This document shows, one piece after another, positions 9,179 to 18,576 of a DNA stretch of 64,000 nt. The position numbers and the translations under genes were made by a program. Location of the stretch: positions 1,488,001-1,552,000 of the forward strand of contig NZ_AP024897.1 in NCBI RefSeq assembly GCF_024529975.1, read 5' to 3'. Numbering within the stretch: position 1 is the first letter of the stretch; each line of letters opens with the position of its first letter. Origin of the DNA: Vibrio quintilis (GTDB lineage: Bacteria > Pseudomonadota > Gammaproteobacteria > Enterobacterales > Vibrionaceae). Below the pieces are notes generated by a model that worked only from the letters and a program-made list of their open reading frames with translations, did no database searches and was not told the DNA's origin.

Positions 9179-10081
9179 TCATTTCTGCCCGGTCATCTGC
9201 TCTTCCAGTGCCAGCCGGAGTTTCTCCCGCTCATGACGCCATTCTTTGTTAGGGGAGGCCAGGTCACGAATCACGAGTTGGGTGTGCGGATGGCTGAAGT
9301 GCTCAATCATCTGATGGCAGAGCACCACATCGACCGGACGCCCTTCACAGGCCCGGGAGCACCATTCAAGCCTCTGACTTAAATCCATTTGACTTGCCGG
9401 ACCAATCTCCGGTGATAAATTCTCAATATAGATGAGTTTTGCTGCGGTATTTTTGGCAATCGCTTTGCCGATTTCAGAAAGCAGCAGCGGGGGCATGACA
9501 CTGGTCAGAAAACTGCCGGGGCCGAGAATAATAGCATCTGTTGCACGGATAGCGGCAATGGCTTCGTGAGTTGCCGGCACCTGAGGTGAAATGTCAATCC
9601 GGGTCAGCCTGGCATTCATCTGGTCAACACTGGTTTCACCCGTCACAGTGCGGCCTTCCGTCGTCAGTGCGGTCAGGTCTGCCGGATATTCTGACATCGG
9701 CACAATATTGACCGACACATCCAGCATGGTCCGGATCAGCTGAATTGCGTCCAGCGGGCGGACTGATAAATTATCCAGCGCCGTCAGCATCAGGTTGCCC
9801 AGATTATGGCCATCCAGTTCGCCCTGACCACGAAAACGGTGTTCAAACATCATGGAAGCAATCGAGGGTGTGGTGATGAGCTGATTAATACAATTGCGCA
9901 TGTCGCCCCAGGCAATGCCACCCTGACAATGCCGGATTCGCCCGGTTGAACCGCCGTTATCGGTGGTCGTGACAACACCGGTCGCATTCTCTTCAAAATG
10001 GCGCAAAGCCGCCAAAACCCGTCCAAGACCATGTCCGCCACCAATGGCAACAACTTTCTTTTCTTTATGAATATCCATCAT
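9179..10081 (-). CDS. yvcK: YvcK/CofD-like protein
   Basis: A 300-residue member of the YvcK (YbhK) family, related in fold to 2-phospho-L-lactate transferase CofD. In other bacteria YvcK is needed for growth on gluconeogenic carbon sources and for cell shape, and it binds UDP-sugars; its exact reaction is unsettled. Seen: N-terminal glycine-rich loop AIGGGHGLG (12-20), TTTDNGGSTG, and GPGSFLTSVMPPLL. It is convergent with luxU, as in other vibrios. The start is at the first of two ATGs, with AGGA 5 nt upstream. Confidence 0.92.
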   Translation of the reverse strand: MMDIHKEKKVVAIGGGHGLGRVLAALRHFEENATGVVTTTDNGGSTGRIRHCQGGIAWGDMRNCINQLITTPSIASMMFEHRFRGQGELDGHNLGNLMLTALDNLSVRPLDAIQLIRTMLDVSVNIVPMSEYPADLTALTTEGRTVTGETSVDQMNARLTRIDISPQVPATHEAIAAIRATDAIILGPGSFLTSVMPPLLLSEIGKAIAKNTAAKLIYIENLSPEIGPASQMDLSQRLEWCSRACEGRPVDVVLCHQMIEHFSHPHTQLVIRDLASPNKEWRHEREKLRLALEEQMTGQK

Positions 10082-10317
10082 GTCCTGATCAATAAGATTT
10101 AATTATAATTCCAACTAAATAATTATAAGCTATTAATAGAAATAACTGATAATAAGTCATTTTTTTCAGAGATTTTATAACTTTTGTCTGTTTTTTTGTA
10201 TTCATCGCTAGATCGATTCAAAAAAATTTGTAAACATGTGCACCGATGTTGATTGTGAGAATACTTTAATATCCCGGTAAATACATCCCGTTGATATGTA
10301 GGTGTTTTCATAGTTGC

Positions 10318-10485
10318 CATAGCTCCGAGTCTGACGGGCTAAGTCATTCATTCTGCCGTTGGCGTTCACTTTTAAACGTCAGTTGTGCAAAAGACTGAAG
10401 ATAAGCACTTCAGACCAGAGGCCGAAATCTGGCCCAAGGGTAAGGTTGGAAATGATCTTGCCTCCCGTGTTTGGAAAGGTGTTCC
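10318..10485 (+). promoter_or_regulatory. Molybdenum-cofactor (Moco) riboswitch
   Basis: The leader of moaA contains the conserved Moco-RNA elements: CTCCGAGTCTGACGGGCTAA at its 5' side, CTGGCCCAAGGG, and GCCTCCCGTGTTTGGAAAGG running into the start codon. The last part is nearly identical to the E. coli moaA leader. The ribosome site (GGAAAGGTG) lies within the final element, as expected for translational repression when cofactor is plentiful. The exact 5' limit is estimated. Confidence 0.88.
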
Positions 10486-11472
10486 ATGGCTCTACAATTT
10501 GAAGATAATTTTCAGCGCAAATTCTATTATTTGCGTCTGTCGCTGACTGACGTCTGTAATTTTAAGTGTACCTATTGTTTACCTGATGGGTACCAGGCAG
10601 GGGATGAACGTCCCTGTTTCCTTTCATTGCCCGAAATTCGCCGGGTTGTTCATGCATTTGCCCATTGTGGCACGACAAAAGTACGCCTGACCGGCGGAGA
10701 ACCGAGCCTGCGCCGTGATTTTACCGAAATCATCCGGCAGGTCGCGGATACGCCCGGTATTGAGAAAGTGGCGACGACAACCAATGGCTTCCGGATGGAG
10801 AAATGCGTTGCTGACTGGCAGCGGGCCGGGCTGACCAATATCAACGTCAGTCTGGACAGCCTCGATCCGAGAATGTTTCATCAAATCACCGGTGAAAATA
10901 AATTTGAGCTGGTGATGCGGGGCATTGACCGGGCGCTGGAAATCGGTTTTGCTCAGGTCAAAGTCAATGCTGTCTTACTGAAAAATCAGAACGACCACCA
11001 GCTCCCGGCGTTTTTAGAATGGATTAAACATCGCCCGGTGCAGCTGCGGTTTATCGAACTGATGCAGACCGGGGAAATGGATCACTATTTTGACCGCCAT
11101 CATGCTTCAGGTCAGGTGTTTTACCGGCTGCTGAAAGCGCAGGGCTGGCAGCGGAAAGTCCGTGCCAGTCATGATGGCCCGGCCAAGGTGTTCTGGCATC
11201 CGGATTATCAGGGCGAAATTGGTCTGATCATGCCTTACGAAGACGGCTTTTGTGACACATGCAACCGCTTACGGGTTTCGGCAACCGGCAAACTGCATTT
11301 GTGCCTGTTTGGTGAGTCCGGCCTCGATCTGCGGGACTTATTGCAGCAGGATGCGCAACAGTCTGCCCTGATGGCCCGGATTCAGTCCGGTCTGGGGCAA
11401 AAAGCATCGGGGCATTTTCTGCATCAGGGTGACGCCGGAATGACGCCGCATCTGGCATCGATCGGGGGCTGA
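10486..11472 (+). CDS. moaA: GTP 3',8-cyclase MoaA
   Basis: A radical-SAM enzyme that starts molybdopterin synthesis by converting GTP to 3',8-cyclo-GTP. The SAM cluster motif is CNFKCTYC (C24, C28, C31). A second Fe-S cluster comes from the C-terminal [11 protein letters not shown] and CLF cysteines. The protein ends in the essential Gly-Gly. The ATG at 10486 is set by the GGAAAGG ribosome site and by homology; 328 residues is normal. It is the first gene of moaABCDE, under the riboswitch. Confidence 0.97.
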   Translation: MALQFEDNFQRKFYYLRLSLTDVCNFKCTYCLPDGYQAGDERPCFLSLPEIRRVVHAFAHCGTTKVRLTGGEPSLRRDFTEIIRQVADTPGIEKVATTTNGFRMEKCVADWQRAGLTNINVSLDSLDPRMFHQITGENKFELVMRGIDRALEIGFAQVKVNAVLLKNQNDHQLPAFLEWIKHRPVQLRFIELMQTGEMDHYFDRHHASGQVFYRLLKAQGWQRKVRASHDGPAKVFWHPDYQGEIGLIMPYEDGFCDTCNRLRVSATGKLHLCLFGESGLDLRDLLQQDAQQSALMARIQSGLGQKASGHFLHQGDAGMTPHLASIGG

Positions 11473-11541
11473 GTTTTCAGTCATGACTGCTTAAAAAAGC
11501 AGATGGTTTTTTAAAACAGAAATAACAAACAGGTGAATGTT

Positions 11542-12054
11542 ATGGGTCATGCACAATCAGAATTTAAACCTGCAAAAATCGCGGTATTAACTGTGTCTGA
11601 TACGCGTACAGAAGAAAACGACACATCCGGGCAGTATCTGGTTCAGGCACTCAAAGATGCCGGACATCAACTGGCTGACAAACAAATTGTGATCGATGAT
11701 AAATACAAAATCCGGGCGATTGTTTCGAACTGGATTGCTGACGAAAGCGTTCAGGCAGTGATGATCACCGGTGGCACCGGTTTTACCAGCCGGGATAATA
11801 CGCCGGAAGCCATGTTGCCGCTGTTTGATAAAGAAGTGGAAGGATTTGGTGAACTGTTCCGGATGGTTTCTTATGAAGAAATCGGCACCTCGACCATTCA
11901 GTCACGGGCTTTTGCCGGGTTTGCCAATCATACTGTGATTTTCGCGATGCCGGGTTCAACCAACGCCTGTAAAACGGCGTGGACTAAGGTGATTGAACAG
12001 CAGATGGATGCCTCACACCGTCCGTGTAACTTTATGCCGCATCTGGGGAAATAA
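11542..12054 (+). CDS. moaB: Molybdenum cofactor biosynthesis protein B
   Basis: A MoaB/MogA-fold protein of 170 residues that binds molybdopterin or its adenylated form. Motifs seen: AVLTVSDTR, ITGGTGFTSRDNTPEA and the AMPGSTNACKTAW segment. I chose the ATG at 11542 because AGGTG sits 6 nt upstream; an in-frame GTG at 11533 overlaps that site. It lies 69 bp after moaA and 3 bp before moaC, so it is in the same operon. Confidence 0.95.
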   Translation: MGHAQSEFKPAKIAVLTVSDTRTEENDTSGQYLVQALKDAGHQLADKQIVIDDKYKIRAIVSNWIADESVQAVMITGGTGFTSRDNTPEAMLPLFDKEVEGFGELFRMVSYEEIGTSTIQSRAFAGFANHTVIFAMPGSTNACKTAWTKVIEQQMDASHRPCNFMPHLGK

Positions 12055-12057
12055 CGC

Positions 12058-12537
12058 ATGCCTGAACTGACTCACGTCAATACTGCCGGTGAGGCCAATA
12101 TGGTGGATGTTTCTGCGAAAGCCGACACAGTCAGAGAAGCCAGAGCTGAAGCCTGGGTCCATATGTCGGCTGAAACGCTGGGGCTGATTATTTCCGGCGG
12201 ACATCATAAAGGCGATGTATTTGCCACCGCCCGCATCGCCGGGATTCAGGCAGCGAAACGCACATGGGAGCTGATTCCTCTGTGTCACCCGTTGCTGTTG
12301 TCCAAAGTGGAAGTCCGGCTGGAAGCGTGTGAAGAACAATCCGCGGTGCGGATTGAATCTGTGTGTCGCCTGACCGGAAAAACCGGCGTTGAAATGGAAG
12401 CGCTGACTGCTGCATCCGTGGCTGCATTAACCGTTTACGACATGTGTAAAGCTATTCAGAAAGATATGGTGATCAGTCAGGTTCGTTTGCTGGAAAAATC
12501 TGGCGGGAAATCAGGTGATTTTAAGGTGGACGCATGA
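12058..12537 (+). CDS. moaC: Cyclic pyranopterin monophosphate synthase MoaC
   Basis: MoaC rearranges 3',8-cyclo-GTP to cyclic pyranopterin monophosphate. 159 residues, full length. Family motifs: ANMVDVSAK near the N-terminus, IPLCHPLLL with the conserved His, and [11 protein letters not shown] followed by YDMCKA, which carry active-site residues. It overlaps moaD by 4 nt (ATGA), implying coupled translation. Confidence 0.97.
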   Translation: MPELTHVNTAGEANMVDVSAKADTVREARAEAWVHMSAETLGLIISGGHHKGDVFATARIAGIQAAKRTWELIPLCHPLLLSKVEVRLEACEEQSAVRIESVCRLTGKTGVEMEALTAASVAALTVYDMCKAIQKDMVISQVRLLEKSGGKSGDFKVDA

Positions 12538-12779
12538 TTAAAGTACTGTTTTTTGCCCAGACCCGGGAAATTATCGGTCAGGATGAGATTGAGGTCGAAG
12601 GGCCGTTTGAAAGTGTGCAGTTACTGAGAGAATCACTGGCTGCCCGTTCTGATAAATGGGCCCTGGCGATGGCTCCGGAGCGACTGCTGATGGCGGTCAA
12701 TCAAACCATTGTTCCGCCGGAAACGGCGATCAGTGATGGTGATGAAGTTGCCTTTTTCCCGCCGGTTACAGGAGGCTGA
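12534..12779 (+). CDS. moaD: Molybdopterin synthase small subunit MoaD
   Basis: A ubiquitin-like sulfur carrier of 81 residues ending in the Gly-Gly tail (FFPPVTGG). In related organisms MoeB and a sulfurtransferase thiocarboxylate this tail to supply the dithiolene sulfurs. It starts inside the moaC stop (ATGA overlap) and is followed 1 nt later by moaE, its partner in the heterotetrameric synthase. Confidence 0.95.
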   Translation: MIKVLFFAQTREIIGQDEIEVEGPFESVQLLRESLAARSDKWALAMAPERLLMAVNQTIVPPETAISDGDEVAFFPPVTGG

Positions 12780-12780
12780 G

Positions 12781-13248
12781 ATGACGCATTCTGTTTGTGT
12801 TCAGCGGGAAGACTTCTCCGCCGGTGAAGAGTATGAACGTTTGTCGCAGGATGCCGCAGCCGGGGCTGTTGCGACTTTTGTCGGCAAAGTCCGTAATCAT
12901 AATCTGGGTGAACCGGTGGCCGGGCTGGCGCTTGAACACTATCCGGGCATGACGGAAAAAGTCCTTGAGGATATCTGTGAACAGGCTGCATCCAAGTGGC
13001 CGCTGCTGAACATCCGGGTGATTCACCGGATTGGCCGCATCCGGACCGGCGGGCAGATTGTGTTTGTCGGTGTCAGCAGTGCACACCGCAATGCGGCGTT
13101 TGCTGCCTGTGAATTCATTATGGACATCCTGAAAACCAAAGCGCCGTTCTGGAAGAAAGAGTGGGCTGATACCGGTGATCGCTGGCTGGATTCGCGGGAA
13201 AGTGATCATCAGGCGGCTGAACGCTGGAAAGAAGACAGCGAAAGCTGA
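12781..13248 (+). CDS. moaE: Molybdopterin synthase catalytic subunit MoaE
   Basis: A 155-residue large subunit of molybdopterin synthase, which turns cyclic pyranopterin monophosphate into molybdopterin with sulfur from MoaD. Seen: FVGKVRNHN, LALEHYPGMTEK, HRIGRI, and KAPFWKKE with the catalytic-loop lysines. The ATG at 12781 is preceded by AGGAGG inside the end of moaD, ideal for coupled translation. Last gene of the operon. Confidence 0.96.
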   Translation: MTHSVCVQREDFSAGEEYERLSQDAAAGAVATFVGKVRNHNLGEPVAGLALEHYPGMTEKVLEDICEQAASKWPLLNIRVIHRIGRIRTGGQIVFVGVSSAHRNAAFAACEFIMDILKTKAPFWKKEWADTGDRWLDSRESDHQAAERWKEDSES

Positions 13249-13252
13249 ACCA

Positions 13253-13277
13253 ATACCCAAACAACCTGCATCTTCAG
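13253..13277. repeat. Palindromic intergenic repeat, short copy
   Basis: A rearranged copy of the family recurring through the window: ACCCAAACAACCTG joined directly to CATCTTCAG. It sits just after moaE. Confidence 0.75.
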
Positions 13278-13297
13278 ATCGTCTGGGAATCTCTATT

Positions 13298-13336
13298 ATC
13301 CACCAGAACCATCCACCAGAACCATCCACCAGAACA
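13298..13336. repeat. Three tandem copies of a 13-bp unit
   Basis: ATCCACCAGAACC is repeated head-to-tail three times (last base of copy 3 differs) in the gap between moaE and the CBS gene. It is probably slipped-strand expansion; there are no spacers, so it is not a CRISPR array. Confidence 0.9.
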
Positions 13337-13480
13337 GATAATTCAGGTGGCTTATGTCTATTATTTAACCAATAGATAATCTCAATCAATAAAATTAGTC
13401 AGATCTATTTAGCAATTATCAGAAATTAGGCAACAATTATCCTGAACGGATAATAAAAAGTGATATCTGAGGGAGATTGC

Positions 13481-13903
13481 ATGGACTCACTAAAAGTTAG
13501 AGATTATATGACGCGACATCCGGTGACATTTGATGCAGGAATGCCGTTGTCTGTTGCATTGGAAAGAGTGATTCACTCCGAACATTTTGGCGGCCCGGTC
13601 GTCGATGAGGCTGGCAAGGTCATTGGTTTTCTGTCTGAGCAGGACTTGCTGGATAAACTGGTGAAAGTGGGTTATCACTGCCAGGACACACATGTTGTCG
13701 GTGATTGTATGAATCAGGAAGTGTGTTCCGTGTCTCCGGAATTATCAATTATTGAGCTGGCACATATGATGAAAGTCGGCCGGCCCAAGGTGTATCCGGT
13801 GATCGAGGAAGAAGAAAACCGTTTGGTCGGATTAATCACCCGACGCTCTGTGCTTAAAGCGATTGAAAAATCTCTCGTTGCCTGTTTTCAGCATCCGGTT
13901 TAG
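13481..13903 (+). CDS. CBS-domain protein
   Basis: A 140-residue protein made almost wholly of a CBS pair (about 7-60 and 73-130), a Bateman module that usually binds adenine nucleotides and regulates partners. Seen: RDYMTRHPVTF, GGPVVDEAGKVIGFLSEQDLL and the second-half VYPVIEEEENRLVGLITRRSVL. There is no catalytic domain. GAGGGAG 6 nt upstream supports the ATG at 13481. The ligand and partner are not evident. Confidence 0.9.
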   Translation: MDSLKVRDYMTRHPVTFDAGMPLSVALERVIHSEHFGGPVVDEAGKVIGFLSEQDLLDKLVKVGYHCQDTHVVGDCMNQEVCSVSPELSIIELAHMMKVGRPKVYPVIEEEENRLVGLITRRSVLKAIEKSLVACFQHPV

Positions 13904-13932
13904 CCGGTTTGTCGTATTCGGATCCATTTCCT

Positions 13933-13964
13933 GCCCCGCCTGTGATGACTGGCGGGGCTTTTTT
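13933..13964 (+). terminator. Rho-independent terminator after the CBS gene
   Basis: GCCCCGCC (13933-13940) and GGCGGGGC (13951-13958) form an 8-bp GC-rich stem with a 10-nt loop, followed by six T's. Confidence 0.93.
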
Positions 13965-14007
13965 ATGGGGGTCTATGGTATGCGGTCGGTGCTTGTTTCG
14001 GTTTAAG

Positions 14008-14078
14008 TGTGATCAATCTATTGTTTTTATGAAAAATGATAAACAACACATCATATATTTGTGATCTATAATCTGAAC
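14008..14078 (+). promoter_or_regulatory. Candidate CRP half-sites upstream of udp
   Basis: TGTGATCAATC (from 14008) and TGTGATCTATAATC (from 14060) each have a strong left CRP half-site with a weak right half. They lie about 160 and 110 bp upstream of udp. In E. coli udp is controlled by CRP and CytR, so such sites are plausible, but the match is incomplete. Confidence 0.35.
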
Positions 14079-14167
14079 ATTGACTGCTATCTTGGTTAAA
14101 GTTATCAAAGTGTATTGAGTCATACGCTCATAGAATCTGAATCAATCAAATAACGAGGAAACAAATC

Positions 14168-14923
14168 ATGTCTGACGCTGTTTTTCATCTTGGAGTGACG
14201 CAAGCCGATCTGGGTGGTGCAACAGTTGCCATTCTGCCGGGTGATCCTGAGCGGGTTAAGAAAATTGCGGATCAGATGGATGAGCCGGTATTTCTGGCCA
14301 GCCACCGGGAATTTACCCTGTACCGGGCTTTGATTGATAATAAACCTGTGATTGTCTGTTCGACAGGTATTGGTGGTCCGTCAACATCAATTGCCGTGGA
14401 AGAGCTAGCTCAGCTTGGCGTCAGAACTTTTTTGCGGGTTGGTACAACCGGGGCGATTCAGCCGGATGTGAAGGTCGGGGATTTAATTGTCACGACCGGA
14501 GCCGTGCGCCTGGATGGTGCCAGCCAGCATTTTGCACCGATGGAATTCCCGGCAGTGGCTGACTTTGATGCCATGGTGGCTCTGAAAGCAGCTGCTGAAG
14601 AAGAGGGGACGGTGCATACCGGTATTACTGCATCCAGTGATACTTTCTATCCGGGGCAGGAGCGTTACGATACATTCTCCGGCCGGGTTGTGAAACGCTT
14701 CCAGGGTTCTGTGGAAGAGTGGCAGTCAATGGGCGTGCTGAACTTTGAAATGGAAGCTGCCACTTTGTTTACCATGTGCAGCAGCTCTGGTTTGAGAGGC
14801 GGATGTGTCGCAGGTGTGATTATTAACCGTACCCAGAAAGAAATTCCTGACCACGCTATCATCAGGGATGTTGAAGCAAAATCGATTCGTGCTGTGGTCG
14901 GTGCGGCCCGTCGTTTACTCTGA
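14168..14923 (+). CDS. udp: Uridine phosphorylase
   Basis: Catalyses phosphorolysis of uridine to uracil and ribose-1-phosphate in pyrimidine salvage. 251 residues, standard length. NP-I family features: LPGDPERV (phosphate binding), [28 protein letters not shown], and [10 protein letters not shown] where Met and Glu bind ribose. An AACGAGGAA ribosome site lies upstream. The gene is monocistronic, and the region in front has possible CRP half-sites. Confidence 0.96.
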   Translation: MSDAVFHLGVTQADLGGATVAILPGDPERVKKIADQMDEPVFLASHREFTLYRALIDNKPVIVCSTGIGGPSTSIAVEELAQLGVRTFLRVGTTGAIQPDVKVGDLIVTTGAVRLDGASQHFAPMEFPAVADFDAMVALKAAAEEEGTVHTGITASSDTFYPGQERYDTFSGRVVKRFQGSVEEWQSMGVLNFEMEAATLFTMCSSSGLRGGCVAGVIINRTQKEIPDHAIIRDVEAKSIRAVVGAARRLL

Positions 14924-14972
14924 TTTTTATCGGTCAGGCGTCCTGAACGATTCGATCAAGAGTCTTTATCCG

Positions 14973-15785
14973 TCAGGCCGGTAGTGACTTTGGGAGAGGC
15001 ACATACAGACTTTCAGTCAGCTCTCCCAGCATTTGATCGTAGACATGAGAAATATTCAGCGAAATGTCTGCGGTCAGCCGGTACATCGCCTCTGCGTCCA
15101 TTTGATGTTCTTCTCCCTGACTGATACTTTCCAGCTGTTGCAATGAACGGACACAGTCCGGCGCTGCAATAGACAGCGGGCTGATCACGGCCAGCTGATT
15201 AATTTTTCTGCATACCATGTCAGCACTGTGCTGAATGCGGATTTTGCCTTCCTCATGGTCCATATCCTGAATACAGATCCGAAGCTGGGTCAATGCATCC
15301 ATGGCATCGACAATCTGCTGCCAGTTCATATGATATTCAGTCGTCAGATCTTCCCGGTTCACTTCCACCAGCCAGGACAAAATAATTTCATCCATCAGAA
15401 ACATACAGTGTCTGATGGCTTTGCCGTGCACCATCTGATTGCGGGCCACTGAATATTCCGGCCAGTTTTTGATTAACCCGCGCAGTTTCATTTGCAGGAC
15501 CCGGTACATGGGTTTGTTATCGGTCCGGGCAGTGGCGATTAAATGCTGTGATTTTTTCATCAGCAGTTCGGATAAGGGCAGGGTTTCCGCACGGCGGATT
15601 TCACCGGACATCAGGGCCAGGTGCGTCGTGTGGCGGTGCTGGCGGCAGGTATGAAGCACCTGACGGAGATCGCTCAGTAAAGCGTATTTATGTTTCAGGC
15701 TGGATTCCCGCTGTTTGGCAAGCCAGAACATGAATCCGAGAATACCGACAGAAATAATCATTGATATGACAACAAACATAGCCAA
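14973..15785 (-). CDS. Membrane-anchored helical protein, possible NIT-like sensor domain
   Basis: A 270-residue protein with one N-terminal membrane segment (about 3-22) and a long alpha-helical remainder. The early helix (LRQVLHTCRQHRHTTHLAL) recalls the start of nitrate/nitrite-sensing (NIT) domains of chemoreceptors, but no signalling output domain follows. That assignment is tentative. It is convergent with udp; its own promoter lies to the right. Vibrio genomes carry a similar gene at this locus, to the best of my knowledge without a known role. Confidence 0.7.
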   Translation of the reverse strand: MAMFVVISMIISVGILGFMFWLAKQRESSLKHKYALLSDLRQVLHTCRQHRHTTHLALMSGEIRRAETLPLSELLMKKSQHLIATARTDNKPMYRVLQMKLRGLIKNWPEYSVARNQMVHGKAIRHCMFLMDEIILSWLVEVNREDLTTEYHMNWQQIVDAMDALTQLRICIQDMDHEEGKIRIQHSADMVCRKINQLAVISPLSIAAPDCVRSLQQLESISQGEEHQMDAEAMYRLTADISLNISHVYDQMLGELTESLYVPLPKSLPA

Positions 15786-16070
15786 CTCCTTTACTGTTAT
15801 GGCGCAATAATCCCTGTTTATTGCGCTGACTCCGGGCGGGTTGACAGTGTACGGCTGAAAAGGAATTGCAGGAAAAAGGTCAATACACGCCGCAGGCTGG
15901 TTCCGAACCCGTATCAGGGTTTCTTTATCAGATCAAAGCAGAGATGATGCCAGTTTTTTTTATGATTAAAATCATCAGCTTAACAAATGATTTACATGCA
16001 TGGTGCACTGATTTGGTGCGTATTTCTTTGTTTTAGGGAAGATGAACAGAGAGTTTGGACACGAGCGATG

Positions 16071-16102
16071 AAAAAATCCCGGTAAACACCGGGATTTGTT
16101 TT
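16071..16102. terminator. Bidirectional terminator beyond metG
   Basis: AATCCCGGT (16075-16083) and ACCGGGATT (16088-16096) form a 9-bp stem with a 4-nt loop. The minus strand has six T's after the stem and the plus strand has TGTTTT. It ends metG transcription about 70 bp past its stop codon. Confidence 0.9.
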
Positions 16103-16170
16103 CAGATGGTTTGATCCGGTTCAAAATGCACAATTGTGGCGCATGAACCTGATACCCGCCGGCAGGGAAA

Positions 16171-18216
16171 TTACATCACCCGCATGCCTGGTTTCGCCCC
16201 TTCGTGCGGCTCAAGCAACCAGATATCGCTGCCACCCGGACCTGCGGCCAGTACCATGCCTTCTGACATGCCGAATTTCATCTTGCGTGGTTTCAGGTTT
16301 GCCACCATCACGGTGTATTTACCGACCAGATCTTCCGGTTTGTAAGCCGATTTGATGCCGGAGAACACCTGACGGGTTTCGCCGCCGATATCCAGTTCCA
16401 GCTTCAGCAGCTTGTTGGCTTTCGGCACTTCTTCGCAGGAGACAATTTGCGCAATCCGCAGATCGACTTTGGCAAAATCATCAAATTCGATTTCATCAGC
16501 GATTGGATCTTTTGCCAGCTCCGTTTCTGTTGCCGTCTGCTTCTGTGTGATCGCTTTTTCTGCGGCTGCATCTTCTTTCGATGCTTCAATCATGGCTTCG
16601 ATTGTTTTGGGTTCGATCCGGCTGAACAGTGCTTTGAACTTGCTGATTTCATGGCTGACCAGTGGTTTGGCGATCACATCCCAGTCCAGGGTTTCATTGA
16701 GGAAAGCTTCACTGCGGGCCGCCAGTTCCGGCATTACCGGTTTCAGATAAGCCATCAGCACGCGGAACAGGTTAATGCCCATGGAGCAGATGTCCTGCAA
16801 TTCCTGATCTTTGTCTGCTTCTTTGGCAATCACCCACGGGGCTTTTTCGTCAACATACTGGTTGGCTTTATCCGCCAGTGCCGTGATTTCACGAATCGCA
16901 CGGCCAAACTCACGGGTTTCAAAGTATTCACCAATTTGCTTCGCAGCGCTGACGAAGGTTTCATACAGCGCCGGTTCTGCAATATTAGCAGACAGCTGAC
17001 CGCCGAAACGCTTGGTGATAAAGCCTGCGTTACGGGAAGCCAGGTTGACGATTTTGTTGACGATATCCGAGTTCACCCGCTGGCTGAAATCTTCCAGATT
17101 CAGGTCCAGATCATCAATCCGGCTGTTCAGCTTCGCTGCGTAGTAATAGCGCAGACATTCCGGATCCATGTGCTTGAGATATGTCGCCGCTTTGACGAAA
17201 GTGCCTTTGGATTTCGACATTTTCGCGCCGTTGACGGTCACATAACCGTGTACGAAAACGTTGTCCGGCTTGCGGAAGCCGGAGCCTTCGAGCATGGCAG
17301 GCCAGAACAGACTGTGGAAGTAAACGATGTCTTTCCCGATGAAGTGATACAGCTCAGTTTGGCTGTCTTTATTCCAGTACTCGTCAAAGTCCAGATCACC
17401 GCGCTTGTCACACAGGTTTTTGAAAGAGCCCATGTAACCGATTGGCGCATCCAGCCAGACGTAGAAATATTTGCCTTCTTCACCCGGAATCTCAAAACCG
17501 AAATAAGGCGCATCGCGTGAGATATCCCACTGTTGCAGGCCGGATTCAAACCATTCCTGCATTTTGTTGGCGGTTTCTGTTTGCAGTGAACCGGAACGGG
17601 TCCACTCTTTGAGCATGCTTTCAAACTGAGGCAGGTCAAAGAAGAAGTGCTCGGAATCTTTCATCACCGGTGTGGCACCGGACACCGCAGATTTCGGATT
17701 AATCAGGTCGGTCGGGCTGTAAGTTTCACCACAGGCATCGCAGTTATCGCCGTACTGATCTTCAGACTTACACTTCGGACAGGTGCCTTTCACAAAGCGG
17801 TCCGGCAGGAACATCTCTTTCTCCGGATCATACAGCTGTGAAATCGTCCGGCTGGAGATAAAGCCGTTGGCTTTTAACTGCTGGTAAATATAAGAAGAGA
17901 TCTCGCGGTTTTCTTCGCTGTGGGTGCTGTGATAATTATCATAGCTGATGTTAAATCCGGCGAAGTCTTTCTGGTGCTCTTCACTGGCCGATGCAATCAT
18001 CGCTTCAGGCGTGATTCCCATTTGCTGTGCTCTGAGCATGATCGGTGTGCCGTGAGCATCATCCGCACAAATGAAATGGATCACATTGCCTTTCAGGCGC
18101 TGGTAACGTACCCAGATATCCGCCTGAATATGCTCTAACATGTGGCCTAAATGAATCGGGCCGTTAGCATACGGAAGGGCGCAGGTTACCAGAATTTTTC
18201 TCGGTTCAGTTGCCAT
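16171..18216 (-). CDS. metG: Methionyl-tRNA synthetase
   Basis: Charges tRNA-Met. 681 residues, the long dimeric form. Seen: HLGH class-I signature (22-25), zinc knuckle CPKCK and CDACG (about 145-161), KMSKSKG loop, anticodon-binding domain, then a lysine-rich linker and a C-terminal tRNA-binding OB domain ([12 protein letters not shown]). The start is placed at 18216 because [19 protein letters not shown] is the family N-terminus; the frame stays open 42 codons upstream. It is divergent from apbC, as in E. coli and vibrios. Confidence 0.98.
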   Translation of the reverse strand: MATEPRKILVTCALPYANGPIHLGHMLEHIQADIWVRYQRLKGNVIHFICADDAHGTPIMLRAQQMGITPEAMIASASEEHQKDFAGFNISYDNYHSTHSEENREISSYIYQQLKANGFISSRTISQLYDPEKEMFLPDRFVKGTCPKCKSEDQYGDNCDACGETYSPTDLINPKSAVSGATPVMKDSEHFFFDLPQFESMLKEWTRSGSLQTETANKMQEWFESGLQQWDISRDAPYFGFEIPGEEGKYFYVWLDAPIGYMGSFKNLCDKRGDLDFDEYWNKDSQTELYHFIGKDIVYFHSLFWPAMLEGSGFRKPDNVFVHGYVTVNGAKMSKSKGTFVKAATYLKHMDPECLRYYYAAKLNSRIDDLDLNLEDFSQRVNSDIVNKIVNLASRNAGFITKRFGGQLSANIAEPALYETFVSAAKQIGEYFETREFGRAIREITALADKANQYVDEKAPWVIAKEADKDQELQDICSMGINLFRVLMAYLKPVMPELAARSEAFLNETLDWDVIAKPLVSHEISKFKALFSRIEPKTIEAMIEASKEDAAAEKAITQKQTATETELAKDPIADEIEFDDFAKVDLRIAQIVSCEEVPKANKLLKLELDIGGETRQVFSGIKSAYKPEDLVGKYTVMVANLKPRKMKFGMSEGMVLAAGPGGSDIWLLEPHEGAKPGMRVM

Positions 18217-18576
18217 ACTAAATTTCTTCGCTCTGTCTGATATATCGCCGTTGCAGCCGGAAAATTCTTCACCGGTTGCCAGCAGCAATACAAAAATTTT
18301 AAAGGAATCTTGGATATTGATGAGATATGTGAAAAACCACACAAAATCAATAGCCGTTAATAGTACCTGATGTCAGGGATTACGCAAAGCACCCATCCAC
18401 GTTCGGGATCATTTTTTTCCGCGGGAAGCGGGCCGGGGTGATGCCTGAGCATGGTTCCGGCTGACCGGTTCTGGTGGCGCATTCGGGTCAACTGTTTCAG
18501 CGAATTTGTTTTCGGACTTTAGCTTCATGTGGTGGAGTGGTAGCATATGCCAAAAATCTTTTCGGGAGATATATTT

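Noticed and set aside
10123..10320. 65-codon minus-strand frame upstream of yvcK
   Set aside because: AT-rich, no ribosome site, no recognisable motif, and it abuts the Moco riboswitch; more likely leader/promoter DNA.
13298..13336. CRISPR array
   Set aside because: The 13-bp units are directly adjacent with no spacers; a plain tandem repeat. The same holds for 20344-20375 and 36778-36822.
12766..13389. 207-codon minus-strand frame opposite moaE
   Set aside because: Antisense to a confident moaE gene and running through tandem repeats; no family features.
16447..17520. Long plus-strand open frame (357 codons) opposite metG
   Set aside because: It lies wholly antisense to the well-supported metG gene, has no ribosome site and shows no protein family; it is a by-product of metG codon use.
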